64,000 nt of DNA from Myroides odoratus DSM 2801 (GCF_000243275.1 NZ_CM001437.1:1889882-1953881); one strand, 5' to 3'; counted from the stretch's first letter, positions 17,901-27,149 are shown. Made by a program: numbers and translations. The notes: a model not told the origin generated them from the letters alone.

Positions 17901-17939
17901 ACAAAAAAGCACCCGTTAAAAACAATATTTAACGGGCGC
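17901..17939 (-). terminator. Rho-independent terminator after tex
   Basis: CCCGTTAAA (17912-17920) pairs with TTTAACGGG (17928-17936), extended by GC pairs outside one mismatch. On the minus strand six T follow. It would end the tex transcript about 130 bases after the stop codon. Confidence 0.75.
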
Positions 17940-18069
17940 CTCACTTATAAAACATAATAAAAACACTACTTAACTTATATCTTCTCTTTGTTATGACTAA
18001 AAAGATTTTTCTTTTTCCTATCAAATAGAGTTACAAATACTATGCCAAGTTATGTTTTTCGTTGTATTC

Positions 18070-20193
18070 TTATAAAATCATAGATAATTGGATGCGTTTT
18101 TTCGCTTGATCCACCTCTACTACCTTCACTTGTACATGTTGGTGTAGTTTGACCACTTCATTGACATCCGACACAAAACCTTCCTTCAGTTGTGAAATAT
18201 GAACTAGACCGCTTTCCTTGATTCCAACGTCTACGAAACAACCAAAGTTGGTAATGTTGTTGACGATACCAGGCAACACCTGCCCTATTTTCAAATCGGA
18301 CATCTGCTTTACAGAAGGATCAAATTCAAATACTTTTGCCGCTTTACGTGGGTCTAATCCTGGTTTTTCCAACTCTTTGACAATATCTGTTAGCGTCAAA
18401 ATACCAATATCTGCAGTTTGATATTGCTTAACATCAATCTGTTGAATGGTTGCTGGATTAGAAATCAATTGATCTACTGTTATTTTCAAATCCTTCGCCA
18501 TTTTCTGCACAATAGGATAAGCTTCTGGGTGTACAGCCGAGTCATCCAAAGGGTTTTCTGCATTTTTAATGCGGATAAACGCCGCTGCTTGCTGGTACGC
18601 TTTTTCGCCTAAACGCGGTACTTTTTTCAAGGCTGCACGGGAAGTAAATGCTCCATGCTCCGCTCGATATTGCACAATATTTTCTGCCATTTTCTCTCCA
18701 ATACCAGACACGTAACTCAACAGGGATTTACTCGCTGTATTGATATTGATTCCCACCTTATTTACACACTTCATAACCACAGCATCCAATTCACTTTTCA
18801 ACAAGGTTTGATCTACGTCGTGTTGATACTGTCCTACACCAATGGATTTAGGGTCAATCTTTACTAATTCAGCCAAAGGATCCGCTAATCGTCGGCCAAT
18901 AGAAACCGAACCTCTTACCGTAACATCGTAATTGGGAAATTCTTCTCTCGCTATCTTGGATGCAGAATACACCGATGCCCCTGCTTCATTGACTACAAAT
19001 ACTTGTACGGGTTTATCAAAAGCTATTTTCTTGATGAAGAATTCCGTTTCTCTTGAAGCCGTTCCATTTCCAATGGCAATCGCCTCAATGCGATACGAAT
19101 TCACCATTGATCGCACCTTTTTCATCGCGATTACACTGTCTTTTTGTGGGGGATGTGGATAAATGGTTTCATTGTACAACAAATTGCCATTTTCATCTAA
19201 ACAAACAATTTTACACCCTGTTTTATAACCTGGATCAATCGCTAAAATGCGCTTTTCTCCTAATGGTGAAGCTAACAACAATTGAGCTAAATTATCCGAG
19301 AATACAGCAATGGAATTAGCATCTGCTTTGGCTTTGGCTTCTCCTAGCACTTCATTAGACAATGCTGGTTCTAATAAGCGTTTATAACTATCTGCAACAG
19401 CCTTTTGTAGATGTGATGCTGCATCGCTCTTCCCTTTAATGATCGTTTGTTCGATGAATTGTATTGCATCTTCTTTGTCTACGGCAATATTCATGCGAAT
19501 ATAGCCTTCCTTTTCTGCACGCAGTACCGCTAATAGTCGATGTGCAGGCATTTTATATAAAGGTTCTGACCACTCAAAATATTGTTCAAATTTTTGAGCA
19601 CCTTCTTCTTCTGATTTAGCTTTGACTACCTTGGTCGTTACAACAGCTTCACGCTGAAACTTTCTTCTCAATGCTTTGCGAATAAACAAATGCTCATTGA
19701 TCCACTCTGCAATAATATCACAAGCCCCTTGTATGGCTTTTTCTACATCTTCTACTTCCTTTGTAATATATTTTCTTGCAATAGATTCAATGTCCGTTGC
19801 ATTTTGTGCCATGATTACTTTAGCCAAAGGTTCTAATCCTAAAGCTCTAGCCGTATCTGCCTTGGTTTTACGCGTCTTTTTATACGGTAAGTACAAATCT
19901 TCAATTTCAACTAAATCAAAGCTTTGTTCGATTTTATTACGCAATTCATCTGTCAATTTTCCTTGTTCTTCAATAGAGGCTAAAATAGATTCTTTGCGCT
20001 TTACAATTCCCACGTATAAATCGCGGTATTTGGCAATCTTTTCAATGGCAACTTCATCTAAATTTCCAGTTCTATCTTTTCTATAACGAGCAATAAAAGG
20101 AATGGTACAGGCTTCATCTAACAAGGCTAAGGTATTTTCAATGCTCTTTGTAGAAGCATCCAAGGCTTGTTGAATAAAATGAATCAACGTCAT
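18070..20193 (-). CDS. tex: Tex-family RNA-binding transcription accessory protein
   Basis: A 707-residue cytoplasmic protein of the Tex/Spt6-like family. In order it shows a helical N-terminal domain, an RNase H-like YqgF domain starting near residue 319 (LAIDPGYKTGCKIVCLDENG), helix-hairpin-helix segments at about 490-560 (VSGIGEKMAENIVQYR and VPRLGEKAYQQAA) and a C-terminal S1 RNA-binding domain from about 640 (GIVNNITNFGCFVDVG). Length is slightly under the usual 720-780. It is divergent from the DUF1294 gene by 56 bases. Its exact role in transcription or RNA handling is not known in this group. Confidence 0.93.
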   Translation of the reverse strand: MTLIHFIQQALDASTKSIENTLALLDEACTIPFIARYRKDRTGNLDEVAIEKIAKYRDLYVGIVKRKESILASIEEQGKLTDELRNKIEQSFDLVEIEDLYLPYKKTRKTKADTARALGLEPLAKVIMAQNATDIESIARKYITKEVEDVEKAIQGACDIIAEWINEHLFIRKALRRKFQREAVVTTKVVKAKSEEEGAQKFEQYFEWSEPLYKMPAHRLLAVLRAEKEGYIRMNIAVDKEDAIQFIEQTIIKGKSDAASHLQKAVADSYKRLLEPALSNEVLGEAKAKADANSIAVFSDNLAQLLLASPLGEKRILAIDPGYKTGCKIVCLDENGNLLYNETIYPHPPQKDSVIAMKKVRSMVNSYRIEAIAIGNGTASRETEFFIKKIAFDKPVQVFVVNEAGASVYSASKIAREEFPNYDVTVRGSVSIGRRLADPLAELVKIDPKSIGVGQYQHDVDQTLLKSELDAVVMKCVNKVGININTASKSLLSYVSGIGEKMAENIVQYRAEHGAFTSRAALKKVPRLGEKAYQQAAAFIRIKNAENPLDDSAVHPEAYPIVQKMAKDLKITVDQLISNPATIQQIDVKQYQTADIGILTLTDIVKELEKPGLDPRKAAKVFEFDPSVKQMSDLKIGQVLPGIVNNITNFGCFVDVGIKESGLVHISQLKEGFVSDVNEVVKLHQHVQVKVVEVDQAKKRIQLSMIL

Positions 20194-20223
20194 AATATAT
20201 TATTTTAAGAATAGCTAAAATAC

Positions 20224-20237
20224 TACCTTTGCGCCAA
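20224..20237 (+). promoter_or_regulatory. -7 box for the DUF1294 gene
   Basis: TACCTTTG at 20224-20231 matches TAnnTTTG and lies 18 bases before the ATG at 20250. Confidence 0.55.
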
Positions 20238-20249
20238 TAAATAAATGAG

Positions 20250-20513
20250 ATGAAGTTTTTATTCTTTTACATTTTTGCGATCAACTATATTACGTACTCT
20301 ATGTTCAAGATAGACAAGGAGCGGGCGCAAAAGCAGAAGAATAGGATTTCAGAAAAAAACCTACTTACGCTATGCTTCTTAGGCGGCAGTGTAGGAGGGT
20401 GGCTTGCAATGCGCCACTTGCGCCATAAAAATGCCAAGCAAAGTTTTAAATTGAAGTTTTATGCGGTATTTATTATACAAGTTGTTTTGTTTTTTGCCTT
20501 GTTTAGAAGATAA
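20250..20513 (+). CDS. DUF1294 small membrane protein
   Basis: An 87-residue protein with an N-terminal hydrophobic segment, a middle LGGSVGGWLAMRHLRHKNAK region typical of DUF1294 (residues 48-66, with the conserved Gly-Gly and the Arg-His pairs), and a C-terminal membrane helix at about residues 70-84. The function of the family is unknown. It has its own -7 box and shares a bidirectional terminator with rpiB. Confidence 0.85.
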   Translation: MKFLFFYIFAINYITYSMFKIDKERAQKQKNRISEKNLLTLCFLGGSVGGWLAMRHLRHKNAKQSFKLKFYAVFIIQVVLFFALFRR

Positions 20514-20534
20514 ACGCAAAAATAGGAGGGAAAA

Positions 20535-20568
20535 CAAAAAAAGGCATTTACTTGCGTAAATACCTTTT
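20535..20568. terminator. Bidirectional terminator between the DUF1294 gene and rpiB
   Basis: AAGG-ATTTAC pairs with GTAAAT-CCTT around a TTGC loop, flanked by A residues on the left and T residues on the right. It can serve both convergent genes. Confidence 0.75.
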
Positions 20569-20594
20569 CGTTATATTATATACTTGTTCTGTAC

Positions 20595-21026
20595 TTAAGA
20601 ACAAGCTATTTTATTCACTCGATTAGCATGACGACCGCCTTCAAATGCGGTATTCAAAAACGTTTCAACCATTGCTACAGCTTGTTCAATAGAAGTAAAA
20701 CGAGCAGGAATACTAATCACATTGGCATCATTATGTAAACGCGCTAATTCTGCAATTTCTTTTGTCCAACACAAGGCACAACGTACCCCTTGGTGTTTAT
20801 TGGCTGACATCGCAATTCCATTTCCACTTCCACAAATAACAATACCGAAATCTACGGTTCCATTTTCCACTGCTGTGGCTACTTGATGTCCAAAATCAGG
20901 ATAATCAACAGAATCGAAACTATCTGTTCCATAATTCGTTACTTCATATCCTTTGGCTTGTAAAAAGTCAACAATGGCCTTTTTATAAGCTGGCCCTGCG
21001 TGATCATTTCCGATTGCTATTTTCAT
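20595..21026 (-). CDS. rpiB: Ribose-5-phosphate isomerase B
   Basis: A 143-residue enzyme of the RpiB/LacAB family that interconverts ribose 5-phosphate and ribulose 5-phosphate in the pentose phosphate pathway. It starts IAIGNDHAGPAYK with the substrate-binding Asp-His pair at residues 8-9, has the catalytic Cys in VICGSGNGIAMSANK, and NDANVISIPAR near the C-terminus. Length is normal. A -7 box for it is present just upstream. Confidence 0.94.
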   Translation of the reverse strand: MKIAIGNDHAGPAYKKAIVDFLQAKGYEVTNYGTDSFDSVDYPDFGHQVATAVENGTVDFGIVICGSGNGIAMSANKHQGVRCALCWTKEIAELARLHNDANVISIPARFTSIEQAVAMVETFLNTAFEGGRHANRVNKIACS

Positions 21027-21046
21027 GTTTTCGTTGTGTATGTGTT

Positions 21047-21060
21047 CATGGACAAAGGTA
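21047..21060 (-). promoter_or_regulatory. -7 box for rpiB
   Basis: On the minus strand TACCTTTG (21053-21060) matches TAnnTTTG, 26 bases before the rpiB ATG. Confidence 0.5.
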
Positions 21061-21073
21061 AAACTTTTGCCTT

Positions 21074-22687
21074 TTATAATCCTAATTCTTCAACAGCTAT
21101 TTGACGCATTTCCACCTTTCTAACTTTACCTGAAATGGTCATCGGAAAAGAGGAAACAAACTTCCAATATTTCGGAATGCGGTAATGTGCAATTTTCTGA
21201 TCACAAAATTCACGCATACTCTCAGCAGTCGCTGTTTTATTTTCTTTCAGAATAACCCAAGCCATTACTTCTTCGCCATATTTCTCGCTAGGTACACCGA
21301 TTACTTGTACATCAGCTACATCAGGATGCGTGTATAAGAAATCTTCAATCCACTTCGGAGAAATATTCTCTCCACCGCGAATAATCAAATCTTTGATACG
21401 CCCTGTAATTGCAATAAACCCTTCATCATCCATTGTGGCTAAATCACCCGTATGCATCCATCTATTTTCGTCGAGTACTTCCGCAGTTAGGGTACGGTTA
21501 TTCCAATATTTCAACATGACAGAATACCCACGCGTACACAATTCACCCGCTTCCCCTCGTGGAACAATACCTCCTGTTTCTGGATCAATAATTTTGATTT
21601 CCAAGTGATCTTGAACCGTTCCAACCGTACTTACTTGCTTTTTGATATCAATACCAATATGGGTTTGTGTCGATACCGGTGATGTTTCTGTCATTCCATA
21701 ACAAATACTAATCTCATCCATATTCATTTCCGTTTTTACGCGTTTCATCACGTGTTCTGGACATAGTGAACCCGCCATAACACCCGTACGCAAAGTCGAA
21801 AGGTTGTATTTTTTAAAATCGGGCAGCTGTAATTCAGCAATAAACATAGTAGGTACCCCATACAGTGAAGTACATTTTTCGCGTTCTACTACTTCAAGTG
21901 TTTTAGCCGGATCAAAGCTGTCATTGGGAATGACGATGGTTGCGCCATGAGAGGTACAACAGAGGTTGCCAATTACCATCCCAAAACAGTGGTAAAAAGG
22001 CACCGGAATACACACGCGGTCTGCCGCTGTATACTTCAATCGAATTCCGATGAAATAACCGTTATTTAAGATGTTGTGATGCGTTAACGTCACACCCTTT
22101 GGAAATCCCGTTGTTCCGGAAGTATATTGAATATTCACTGCCTCTCCAAATTGTACAGAAGCTTCAATTTCATTAAAAACGGCTGCATCGACCTCATTTC
22201 CTTTGGATACAAATAAGTCCCATTCTTCCCCTAAGAAGACCACTTCTTTCAAAGAAGGGCAATCTTCACGTACCATCGAAATCATTTTTCGATAATCACT
22301 CGCTCTATAGGACTCTGCAGAGATAATCGCCTTGATTTCAGATTGATTCACGGCAAATTCTAACTCATGCGCACGATACGCAGGATTTAGATTGACTAAT
22401 ATTACGCCCACACGCGCTGTAGCGTATTGCAACAACACCCACTCATAGCAATTTGGTGCCCAAATTCCCACGCGATCGCCTTTCTCAATTTGCAAAGCTA
22501 AAAGGGCTTTTGCTACTTGTGCGGTTTGTTGATGAAACTCGCGGTACGTGGCTCTATAATTTTGATGCGCACTAACTAAAGCTTCATTATCGGGATATAA
22601 TTCCGTTATTTTTCTCAAATTCTCGCCAATTGTTTCCCCTAATAATGGAATACTAGAAGCTCCATGTACGTAAGATATTGCTTTCAT
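21074..22687 (-). CDS. Acyl-CoA synthetase, AMP-forming
   Basis: A 537-residue ANL-superfamily enzyme that should activate a fatty acid as acyl-AMP and transfer it to CoA. The P-loop IQYTSGTTGFPKGVTLTHHN lies near residue 185, the ATP-binding CYGMTETSPVS near 330, the YxxGD-like MHTGDLATMD hinge near 410, and GRIKDLIIRGGENISP near 430. The catalytic Lys is in TISGKVRKVEM near the end. Residues VCIPVPFYHCFGM fit medium- or long-chain members. It stands 48 bases from rpiB in the same direction; a wide gene-free stretch lies upstream. Confidence 0.92.
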   Translation of the reverse strand: MKAISYVHGASSIPLLGETIGENLRKITELYPDNEALVSAHQNYRATYREFHQQTAQVAKALLALQIEKGDRVGIWAPNCYEWVLLQYATARVGVILVNLNPAYRAHELEFAVNQSEIKAIISAESYRASDYRKMISMVREDCPSLKEVVFLGEEWDLFVSKGNEVDAAVFNEIEASVQFGEAVNIQYTSGTTGFPKGVTLTHHNILNNGYFIGIRLKYTAADRVCIPVPFYHCFGMVIGNLCCTSHGATIVIPNDSFDPAKTLEVVEREKCTSLYGVPTMFIAELQLPDFKKYNLSTLRTGVMAGSLCPEHVMKRVKTEMNMDEISICYGMTETSPVSTQTHIGIDIKKQVSTVGTVQDHLEIKIIDPETGGIVPRGEAGELCTRGYSVMLKYWNNRTLTAEVLDENRWMHTGDLATMDDEGFIAITGRIKDLIIRGGENISPKWIEDFLYTHPDVADVQVIGVPSEKYGEEVMAWVILKENKTATAESMREFCDQKIAHYRIPKYWKFVSSFPMTISGKVRKVEMRQIAVEELGL

Positions 22688-22854
22688 TGTTTGTTTTAGT
22701 TTTTTACTGGTTGGTTTTTCTAAAGTACAAAAAAAAGTAGAGGTTTGCTACTTCGTCCTAATGCTTATACGCTAAAATACTTACTTTGTTTGTACTATAT
22801 CGCTAAACGAAGGCCAATCACTGCCTCGTAGAAAGAAGGAGAATTCTAGGAGGT

Positions 22855-22975
22855 TCCTTGGACTATACTTGGAGATTCATTGGAGTATGCTTCGACAAAA
22901 CACGGTTCTACCCAAGTAAACTCCAAGCATACTCCAAGGAATGTCGAACAAAACCCAATCCAGAACAGTTCGACA
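22855..22975. repeat. 11-bp phased repeats facing an inverted copy
   Basis: On the plus strand, units resembling CCTTGGACTAT, ACTTGGAGATT, CATTGGAGTAT and GCTTCGAC follow each other every 11 bases from about 22856 to 22896. On the minus strand, CCTTGGAGTAT, GCTTGGAGTTT and ACTTGGG lie between about 22912 and 22940. TTGGAGTATGCTT (22880-22892) is exactly complementary to 22925-22937, and the outer ATTC/GAAT also pairs after one mismatch, giving a stem of 17 pairs in 18 with a 32-base loop. Function is unknown; it could be a recombination or protein-binding element, or an RNA hairpin. Confidence 0.7.
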
Positions 22976-23288
22976 CACGAACAAGAATGATATGTGTTCC
23001 TCATTGGGTAAAAAGACGTGATTAATTCCCTTATTTCAAATGCGTTTTAAGAGAAAAAAGAAATAAATGCGGGCTAAATGAGAAAAAAGAAATACTTTTG
23101 ACCTCAGTTTTCCAAGTGAATTACACTTTTTAAGGAATTTGACGAGAAAAAACCCATTGAAAAGACTTAGACCTCAACTGATTTTTCTTGTGTCCTTTAC
23201 CAAAAAATGAAAAACTATATTTTGATATAGTGAAGATTAGCACACTTTTTAGCCCAAGTAATTCACAATAATAACACAAAAAAAAGAC

Positions 23289-23322
23289 TTTTGTTCCTTA
23301 GAATAAAGAGTATTTCGTACAT
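23289..23322 (+). promoter_or_regulatory. Probable rnr promoter
   Basis: TTTTG at 23289-23293 and TATTTCG at 23311-23317 are 17 bases apart, close to the -33 TTTG and -7 TAnnTTTG elements of Bacteroidota. The predicted start would give a leader of about 45 bases before the rnr ATG at 23369. Confidence 0.5.
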
Positions 23323-23368
23323 TTAAACAACTTTCCATAGCCAATAGGCTGGGAAAAAAACTCAAAAA

Positions 23369-25546
23369 ATGGCAAAAAAAATTAAACATAAAAAGAAAAA
23401 ACAATTTGATTTTTCGAATAAGATTTTAAAATTTTTAGGAAAAAATCCTTCAAAATCTTATAACTATAAACAAGTGGCTGCCCAATTAGAAGTAGTAGAT
23501 ACCCAAGGCAGAAATGAAATTATTAAAGAACTTAAATTCTTACTTTCCAAAACCCTAATCGAAGAAGTTGAACTAGGGAAATATCGCTTTGTACCTAAAG
23601 CAAATTACGTAGAAGGTCATATTGATATGACAAGTAAAAAAACGGCGTATTTAGTTAGTGAGGAGTTAGAAGAAGATGTATTCATCCCAACGAACAATCT
23701 AAATAAAGCGTTGGATGGCGATTTAGTTAAGGCCTATATCTACAACAAGCGAAAAGGAAGAAAACCGGAAGGAGAAGTTGTGGAAGTTTTAGAACGCCAC
23801 CGCACGCAATTTGTTGGAGTTATTGATATCCAGAAAAACTTTGCTTTTGTTACGACGGCAGATGCAAAAATGTATACAGATATCTTTATCCCGAAAGACA
23901 AGTTTTTAGGAGCACAACCAGGAGATGTTGTTTTGGTTGACTTAGAAGATTGGCCAGAAAAAGCAGATAGTCCGTTTGGTAAAGTAGTCAAAGTATTAGG
24001 AAAGCAAGGGGAACACAATACAGAAATCCACGCTATTCTAGCAGAATACGGATTACCCAATGAATTTCCGAAAGAAGTAGAGGAGTTTGCCAACAAACTA
24101 GACACTTCGATTCAAGAAGAAGAAGTAGCGAAACGCCGTGATATGCGTGAGGTATTAACCTTTACCATTGACCCAAAAGACGCGAAAGACTTTGATGATG
24201 CCTTGTCATTCCAAACGTTAGAAAACGGAAACTATGAGATTGGGATACACATTGCAGACGTATCACACTATGTACGTGAAGGTACAATCTTAGACGATGA
24301 AGCCTTTCACCGTGCTACTTCTGTGTATTTAGTGGATCGTACTGTTCCAATGTTACCGGAAGTATTATCGAATTTCGCATGTTCACTTCGACCACATGAA
24401 GATAAATATACTTTCTCAGCGGTGTTTGAGATGAATGCCAAAGGCGAGCTTGTCAATTCTTGGTTTGGTCGTACGGTAACACATTCAGATCAACGTATGG
24501 CCTATGAAGAGGCACAATACATCATCGAAACACAAGATCGCACCGTTCCAGAATCAATTTCTATTACTGGAGAAGTGCAGGAAATCAGTGAGGAAGTGGC
24601 ACATGCTGTACTAACGCTGAATAAATTGGCGCATATTTTACGTCAAAAGCGAATGAAAGCAGGGGCTATATCATTTGATAAGGTCGAAGTAAAATTCAAC
24701 TTAAACAGTGAAAGCGAACCTGTAGGTGTTTTCTTTAAGGAAGCGAAAGACGCCAATCACTTGATTGAGGAATTCATGTTATTAGCTAACCGCAAGGTGT
24801 CTGAATTCATAGGGAAACAGAAGAAAACATTTGTGTACCGTATTCACGATGAACCCGATCAAGATAAATTATTTGGTTTACAAGCGATAATTTCAAGATT
24901 TGGGCACTCGTTAAACTTTAAATCTCGAGATACAATTTCTAAATCATTAAATGAGCTGTTGAAAAACGTACAAGGGAAGAAGGAACAAAACTTGGTTGAT
25001 ACGTTAGCGATTCGAAGCATGAGTAAAGCGAGCTATTCGACTCAAAATATTGGACACTACGGTTTAGCATTCGATTACTATTCGCACTTTACATCGCCAA
25101 TTCGTCGTTATCCAGACGTGATGGCTCATCGTTTATTGGAATTTTACCTACACGGCGGGAATTCAGTTAATGCGGAAGAGTATGAAACGAAATGTAAGCA
25201 CTGTTCAGCGATGGAAAATCTAGCAGCCAATGCAGAGCGCGATAGCATCAAATACATGCAGGTTAAATACATGCAAGATCAAAAGGACAAAGCGTTCACT
25301 GGAGTTATCTCAGGCGTTACCGAATGGGGTATTTACGTGGAAATCATTGAAAATAAATGTGAAGGAATGGTGCGTATACGCGAGATCAAGGAAGATTATT
25401 ATGTATACGATGAAAAACAATATGCACTAATCGGTCAAGCGACACACAACACCCTCCAATTGGGTGATACTGTTGTTGTTTCGGTTAAAAATGCAGATTT
25501 AGTAAAAAAACAATTAGACTTTAATTACATACAAAAACTAAGCTAA
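23369..25546 (+). CDS. rnr: Ribonuclease R
   Basis: A 725-residue 3'-to-5' exoribonuclease that degrades structured RNA and takes part in RNA quality control. It has a Lys-rich N-terminus (residues 1-12), a winged-helix-like segment, two cold-shock OB domains to about 240, the RNB catalytic domain from about 262 with the metal-binding IDPKDAKDFDDALS cluster and SPIRRYPDVMAHRLL near 570, and a C-terminal S1 domain from about 640 (FTGVISGVTEWGIYVEI). Length is normal for flavobacterial RNase R. The next gene starts one base after its stop, so both are probably co-transcribed. Confidence 0.95.
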   Translation: MAKKIKHKKKKQFDFSNKILKFLGKNPSKSYNYKQVAAQLEVVDTQGRNEIIKELKFLLSKTLIEEVELGKYRFVPKANYVEGHIDMTSKKTAYLVSEELEEDVFIPTNNLNKALDGDLVKAYIYNKRKGRKPEGEVVEVLERHRTQFVGVIDIQKNFAFVTTADAKMYTDIFIPKDKFLGAQPGDVVLVDLEDWPEKADSPFGKVVKVLGKQGEHNTEIHAILAEYGLPNEFPKEVEEFANKLDTSIQEEEVAKRRDMREVLTFTIDPKDAKDFDDALSFQTLENGNYEIGIHIADVSHYVREGTILDDEAFHRATSVYLVDRTVPMLPEVLSNFACSLRPHEDKYTFSAVFEMNAKGELVNSWFGRTVTHSDQRMAYEEAQYIIETQDRTVPESISITGEVQEISEEVAHAVLTLNKLAHILRQKRMKAGAISFDKVEVKFNLNSESEPVGVFFKEAKDANHLIEEFMLLANRKVSEFIGKQKKTFVYRIHDEPDQDKLFGLQAIISRFGHSLNFKSRDTISKSLNELLKNVQGKKEQNLVDTLAIRSMSKASYSTQNIGHYGLAFDYYSHFTSPIRRYPDVMAHRLLEFYLHGGNSVNAEEYETKCKHCSAMENLAANAERDSIKYMQVKYMQDQKDKAFTGVISGVTEWGIYVEIIENKCEGMVRIREIKEDYYVYDEKQYALIGQATHNTLQLGDTVVVSVKNADLVKKQLDFNYIQKLS

Positions 25547-25547
25547 G

Positions 25548-26216
25548 ATGAAGAAAATTGCTTTATTATTTGTTGCACTTTGTGGAACTATCGGTTTTGC
25601 ACAAGAAGTAAAAGAAGTAGGGGAGTTTAAGCGCGTAAATGCTTTTGACAAGATTGAGCTAACCTTAATTCCCGCGAAAGAAACAAAGATGGAGGTTTCC
25701 GGAAGTAATACAGAAGAAGTCACTTTTGTAAACAAAAATGGAAATCTAAAAATTAAAATGAATTTTGCCAACAGTTTCCAAGGGGGTAATACCCAGGTGA
25801 AATTGTATTATAAAGAGCTGGAGGAAATCATTGCAGAAGAAGGCGCTAGTATTGAGAGTAAAGAGGTTGTCAAAGCGACAAACTTAACGATTCACAGCAA
25901 AACGGGTGCTTCTGTAGCCTTAAAAGTAGAAGCTGAAAAATTAACGGTGAGAAGTTATACAGGGGGTACAATTAGCCTAACTGGAAAGACGAATACACAA
26001 GATATTTTAGCTAATGCTGGAGCTACGGTGTACAATGAGAAATTAAAAAGCAACCAAACCACTGTAACTGTAAATGCTGGTGGTATTGCCAAAGTAAATG
26101 CAACAGATTTAGTAGATGCTAAGACTAGGGCAGGAGGAGAAATTATCATCTTCGGCAAGCCTAAAAAAATAAATGAAAAGGTGGTAATGGGCGGTAGCAT
26201 TAAGAAAGAGAACTAA
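25548..26216 (+). CDS. Secreted GIN-domain (DUF2807) protein
   Basis: A 222-residue protein with a signal peptide cleaved after about residue 18 (GFAQ) and a putative auto-transporter adhesin head, or GIN, domain. The body is a beta-helix-like series of short strands, with VNAFDKIELTLIPAKE at the start, and repeats of the kind GASIESKEV and GASVALKVE that mark this fold. It begins one base after the rnr stop. It is probably periplasmic or outer-membrane associated; function is unknown. Confidence 0.87.
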   Translation: MKKIALLFVALCGTIGFAQEVKEVGEFKRVNAFDKIELTLIPAKETKMEVSGSNTEEVTFVNKNGNLKIKMNFANSFQGGNTQVKLYYKELEEIIAEEGASIESKEVVKATNLTIHSKTGASVALKVEAEKLTVRSYTGGTISLTGKTNTQDILANAGATVYNEKLKSNQTTVTVNAGGIAKVNATDLVDAKTRAGGEIIIFGKPKKINEKVVMGGSIKKEN

Positions 26217-26285
26217 AAGTATTTATTTTTTTCCTGCGCTAATGTCATAAAAAGCCGTACCTTGCAATAGGTAATTAACATAGGT

Positions 26286-26315
26286 GCCAATATATCAAGT
26301 ATATTGGCATTTTTA
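26286..26315 (+). terminator. Hairpin with T-run just before the LysE-family gene
   Basis: GCCAATATA (26286-26294) pairs with TATATTGGC (26300-26308) around a 5-base loop and is followed by ATTTTT. It can end the rnr-GIN transcript. Since it ends only 11 bases before the next ATG, it could also act as a leader attenuator. Confidence 0.65.
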
Positions 26316-26325
26316 ATTGTGGTAA

Positions 26326-27003
26326 ATGATCGATGATTTAATTACAGGTGTTACCTTAGGTTTCTTCCTAAGTTTCATGATTGGGCCTGTTTTTTTTATT
26401 CTTATTGAAACAAGTATAACAAGGGGAATTCGAGCAGCTCTTGCTTTTGACATGGGCGTAATTCTCGCCGATGCTTTGTTCTTCACCATCGCTTTTTTTA
26501 GTAGTTTTCGCTTAATCAACTCCATCAAAGATGATCCTGCTTTATTTATTTTTGGCGGATTATTGATGTTGACCTATGGGATTATTTCCTTTGTTAAGCT
26601 CAAGAAAGTGCAAGTACACACCATTCAAATTGCACCACCTAACCTAAAAAGAGAATACCTCAACTTATTTGTCAAAGGGTTCTTGTTGAACTTTATCAAC
26701 GTAGGGGTTTTAGGCTTTTGGCTGGCGATTATCATCACGTTAGGCCCTCAGATGGATATGGATACTGAACGCATGTTTATCTTCTTTTTATTCGCTATTA
26801 GTGCCTATTTTATTACGGATATATTCAAAATATTATTGGCAAAGCAATTGAGAAAGAAACTAACCGCTGAAAACATCCTCAAAGTGAAGAAAATCAGCAG
26901 TATTCTACTGATCATCTTTGGTTTTGTTATCATGATTAAAGCCTTTATTCCGACATCTGCTAAAGAATTAAATCTACCACTCCCAAAATTAGAACGAAAA
27001 TAA
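26326..27003 (+). CDS. LysE-family transporter
   Basis: A 225-residue inner-membrane protein with six predicted helices. The start ITGVTLGFFLSFMIGPVFF matches the first helix of the LysE/RhtB export family (residues 5-23), with the conserved Gly-Pro, and FDMGVILADALFF follows as the second. Middle residues LNLFVKGFLLNFINVGVLGFW include the conserved Asn of the fourth helix. Members export amino acids or related small molecules; the substrate is unknown. Length is normal. A strong terminator follows. Confidence 0.87.
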   Translation: MIDDLITGVTLGFFLSFMIGPVFFILIETSITRGIRAALAFDMGVILADALFFTIAFFSSFRLINSIKDDPALFIFGGLLMLTYGIISFVKLKKVQVHTIQIAPPNLKREYLNLFVKGFLLNFINVGVLGFWLAIIITLGPQMDMDTERMFIFFLFAISAYFITDIFKILLAKQLRKKLTAENILKVKKISSILLIIFGFVIMIKAFIPTSAKELNLPLPKLERK

Positions 27004-27010
27004 TAGAGAT

Positions 27011-27040
27011 AAAAAAAGGAAGCCAATGGCTTCCTTTTTT
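27011..27040 (+). terminator. Rho-independent terminator after the LysE-family gene
   Basis: GGAAGCC pairs with GGCTTCC around a 3-base loop and six T follow, with A residues on the other side. It could also act in the opposite direction. Confidence 0.85.
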
Positions 27041-27113
27041 GTTGCGTACTTTGTATTTAATATCCTATTTTTCAATTAACAAACGAAAGCGATTCACCCA
27101 AATTGATGAAAAC

Positions 27114-27144
27114 AAAAAAGCCCTAACTTTCGTTAGAGCTTTTA
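27114..27144 (-). terminator. Terminator of tRNA-Pro
   Basis: On the minus strand AGCTCTAAC pairs with GTTAGGGCT around a GAAA tetraloop and is followed by a T-run, directly after the tRNA. Confidence 0.8.
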
Positions 27145-27149
27145 GTAAG

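Larger units (their letters stand above)
22688..23368. other. 681-bp gene-free region between the acyl-CoA synthetase gene and rnr
   Basis: I find no convincing reading frame, tRNA or rRNA here. The left third (22850-22975) holds phased repeats and a long inverted repeat. The middle (23000-23280) is AT-rich with no structure that I can support. The right end carries a probable rnr promoter. The length is unusual for a region where most genes are separated by less than 100 bases. Confidence 0.7.

Noticed and set aside
19676..20086. 136-codon plus-strand frame opposite tex
   Set aside because: It lies fully within tex, a clear long gene, has no own signals and no family likeness.
22981..23288. 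Small RNA or riboswitch in the long gene-free region upstream of rnr
   Set aside because: I see no conserved riboswitch core or clear promoter-terminator pair here, only AT-rich sequence.
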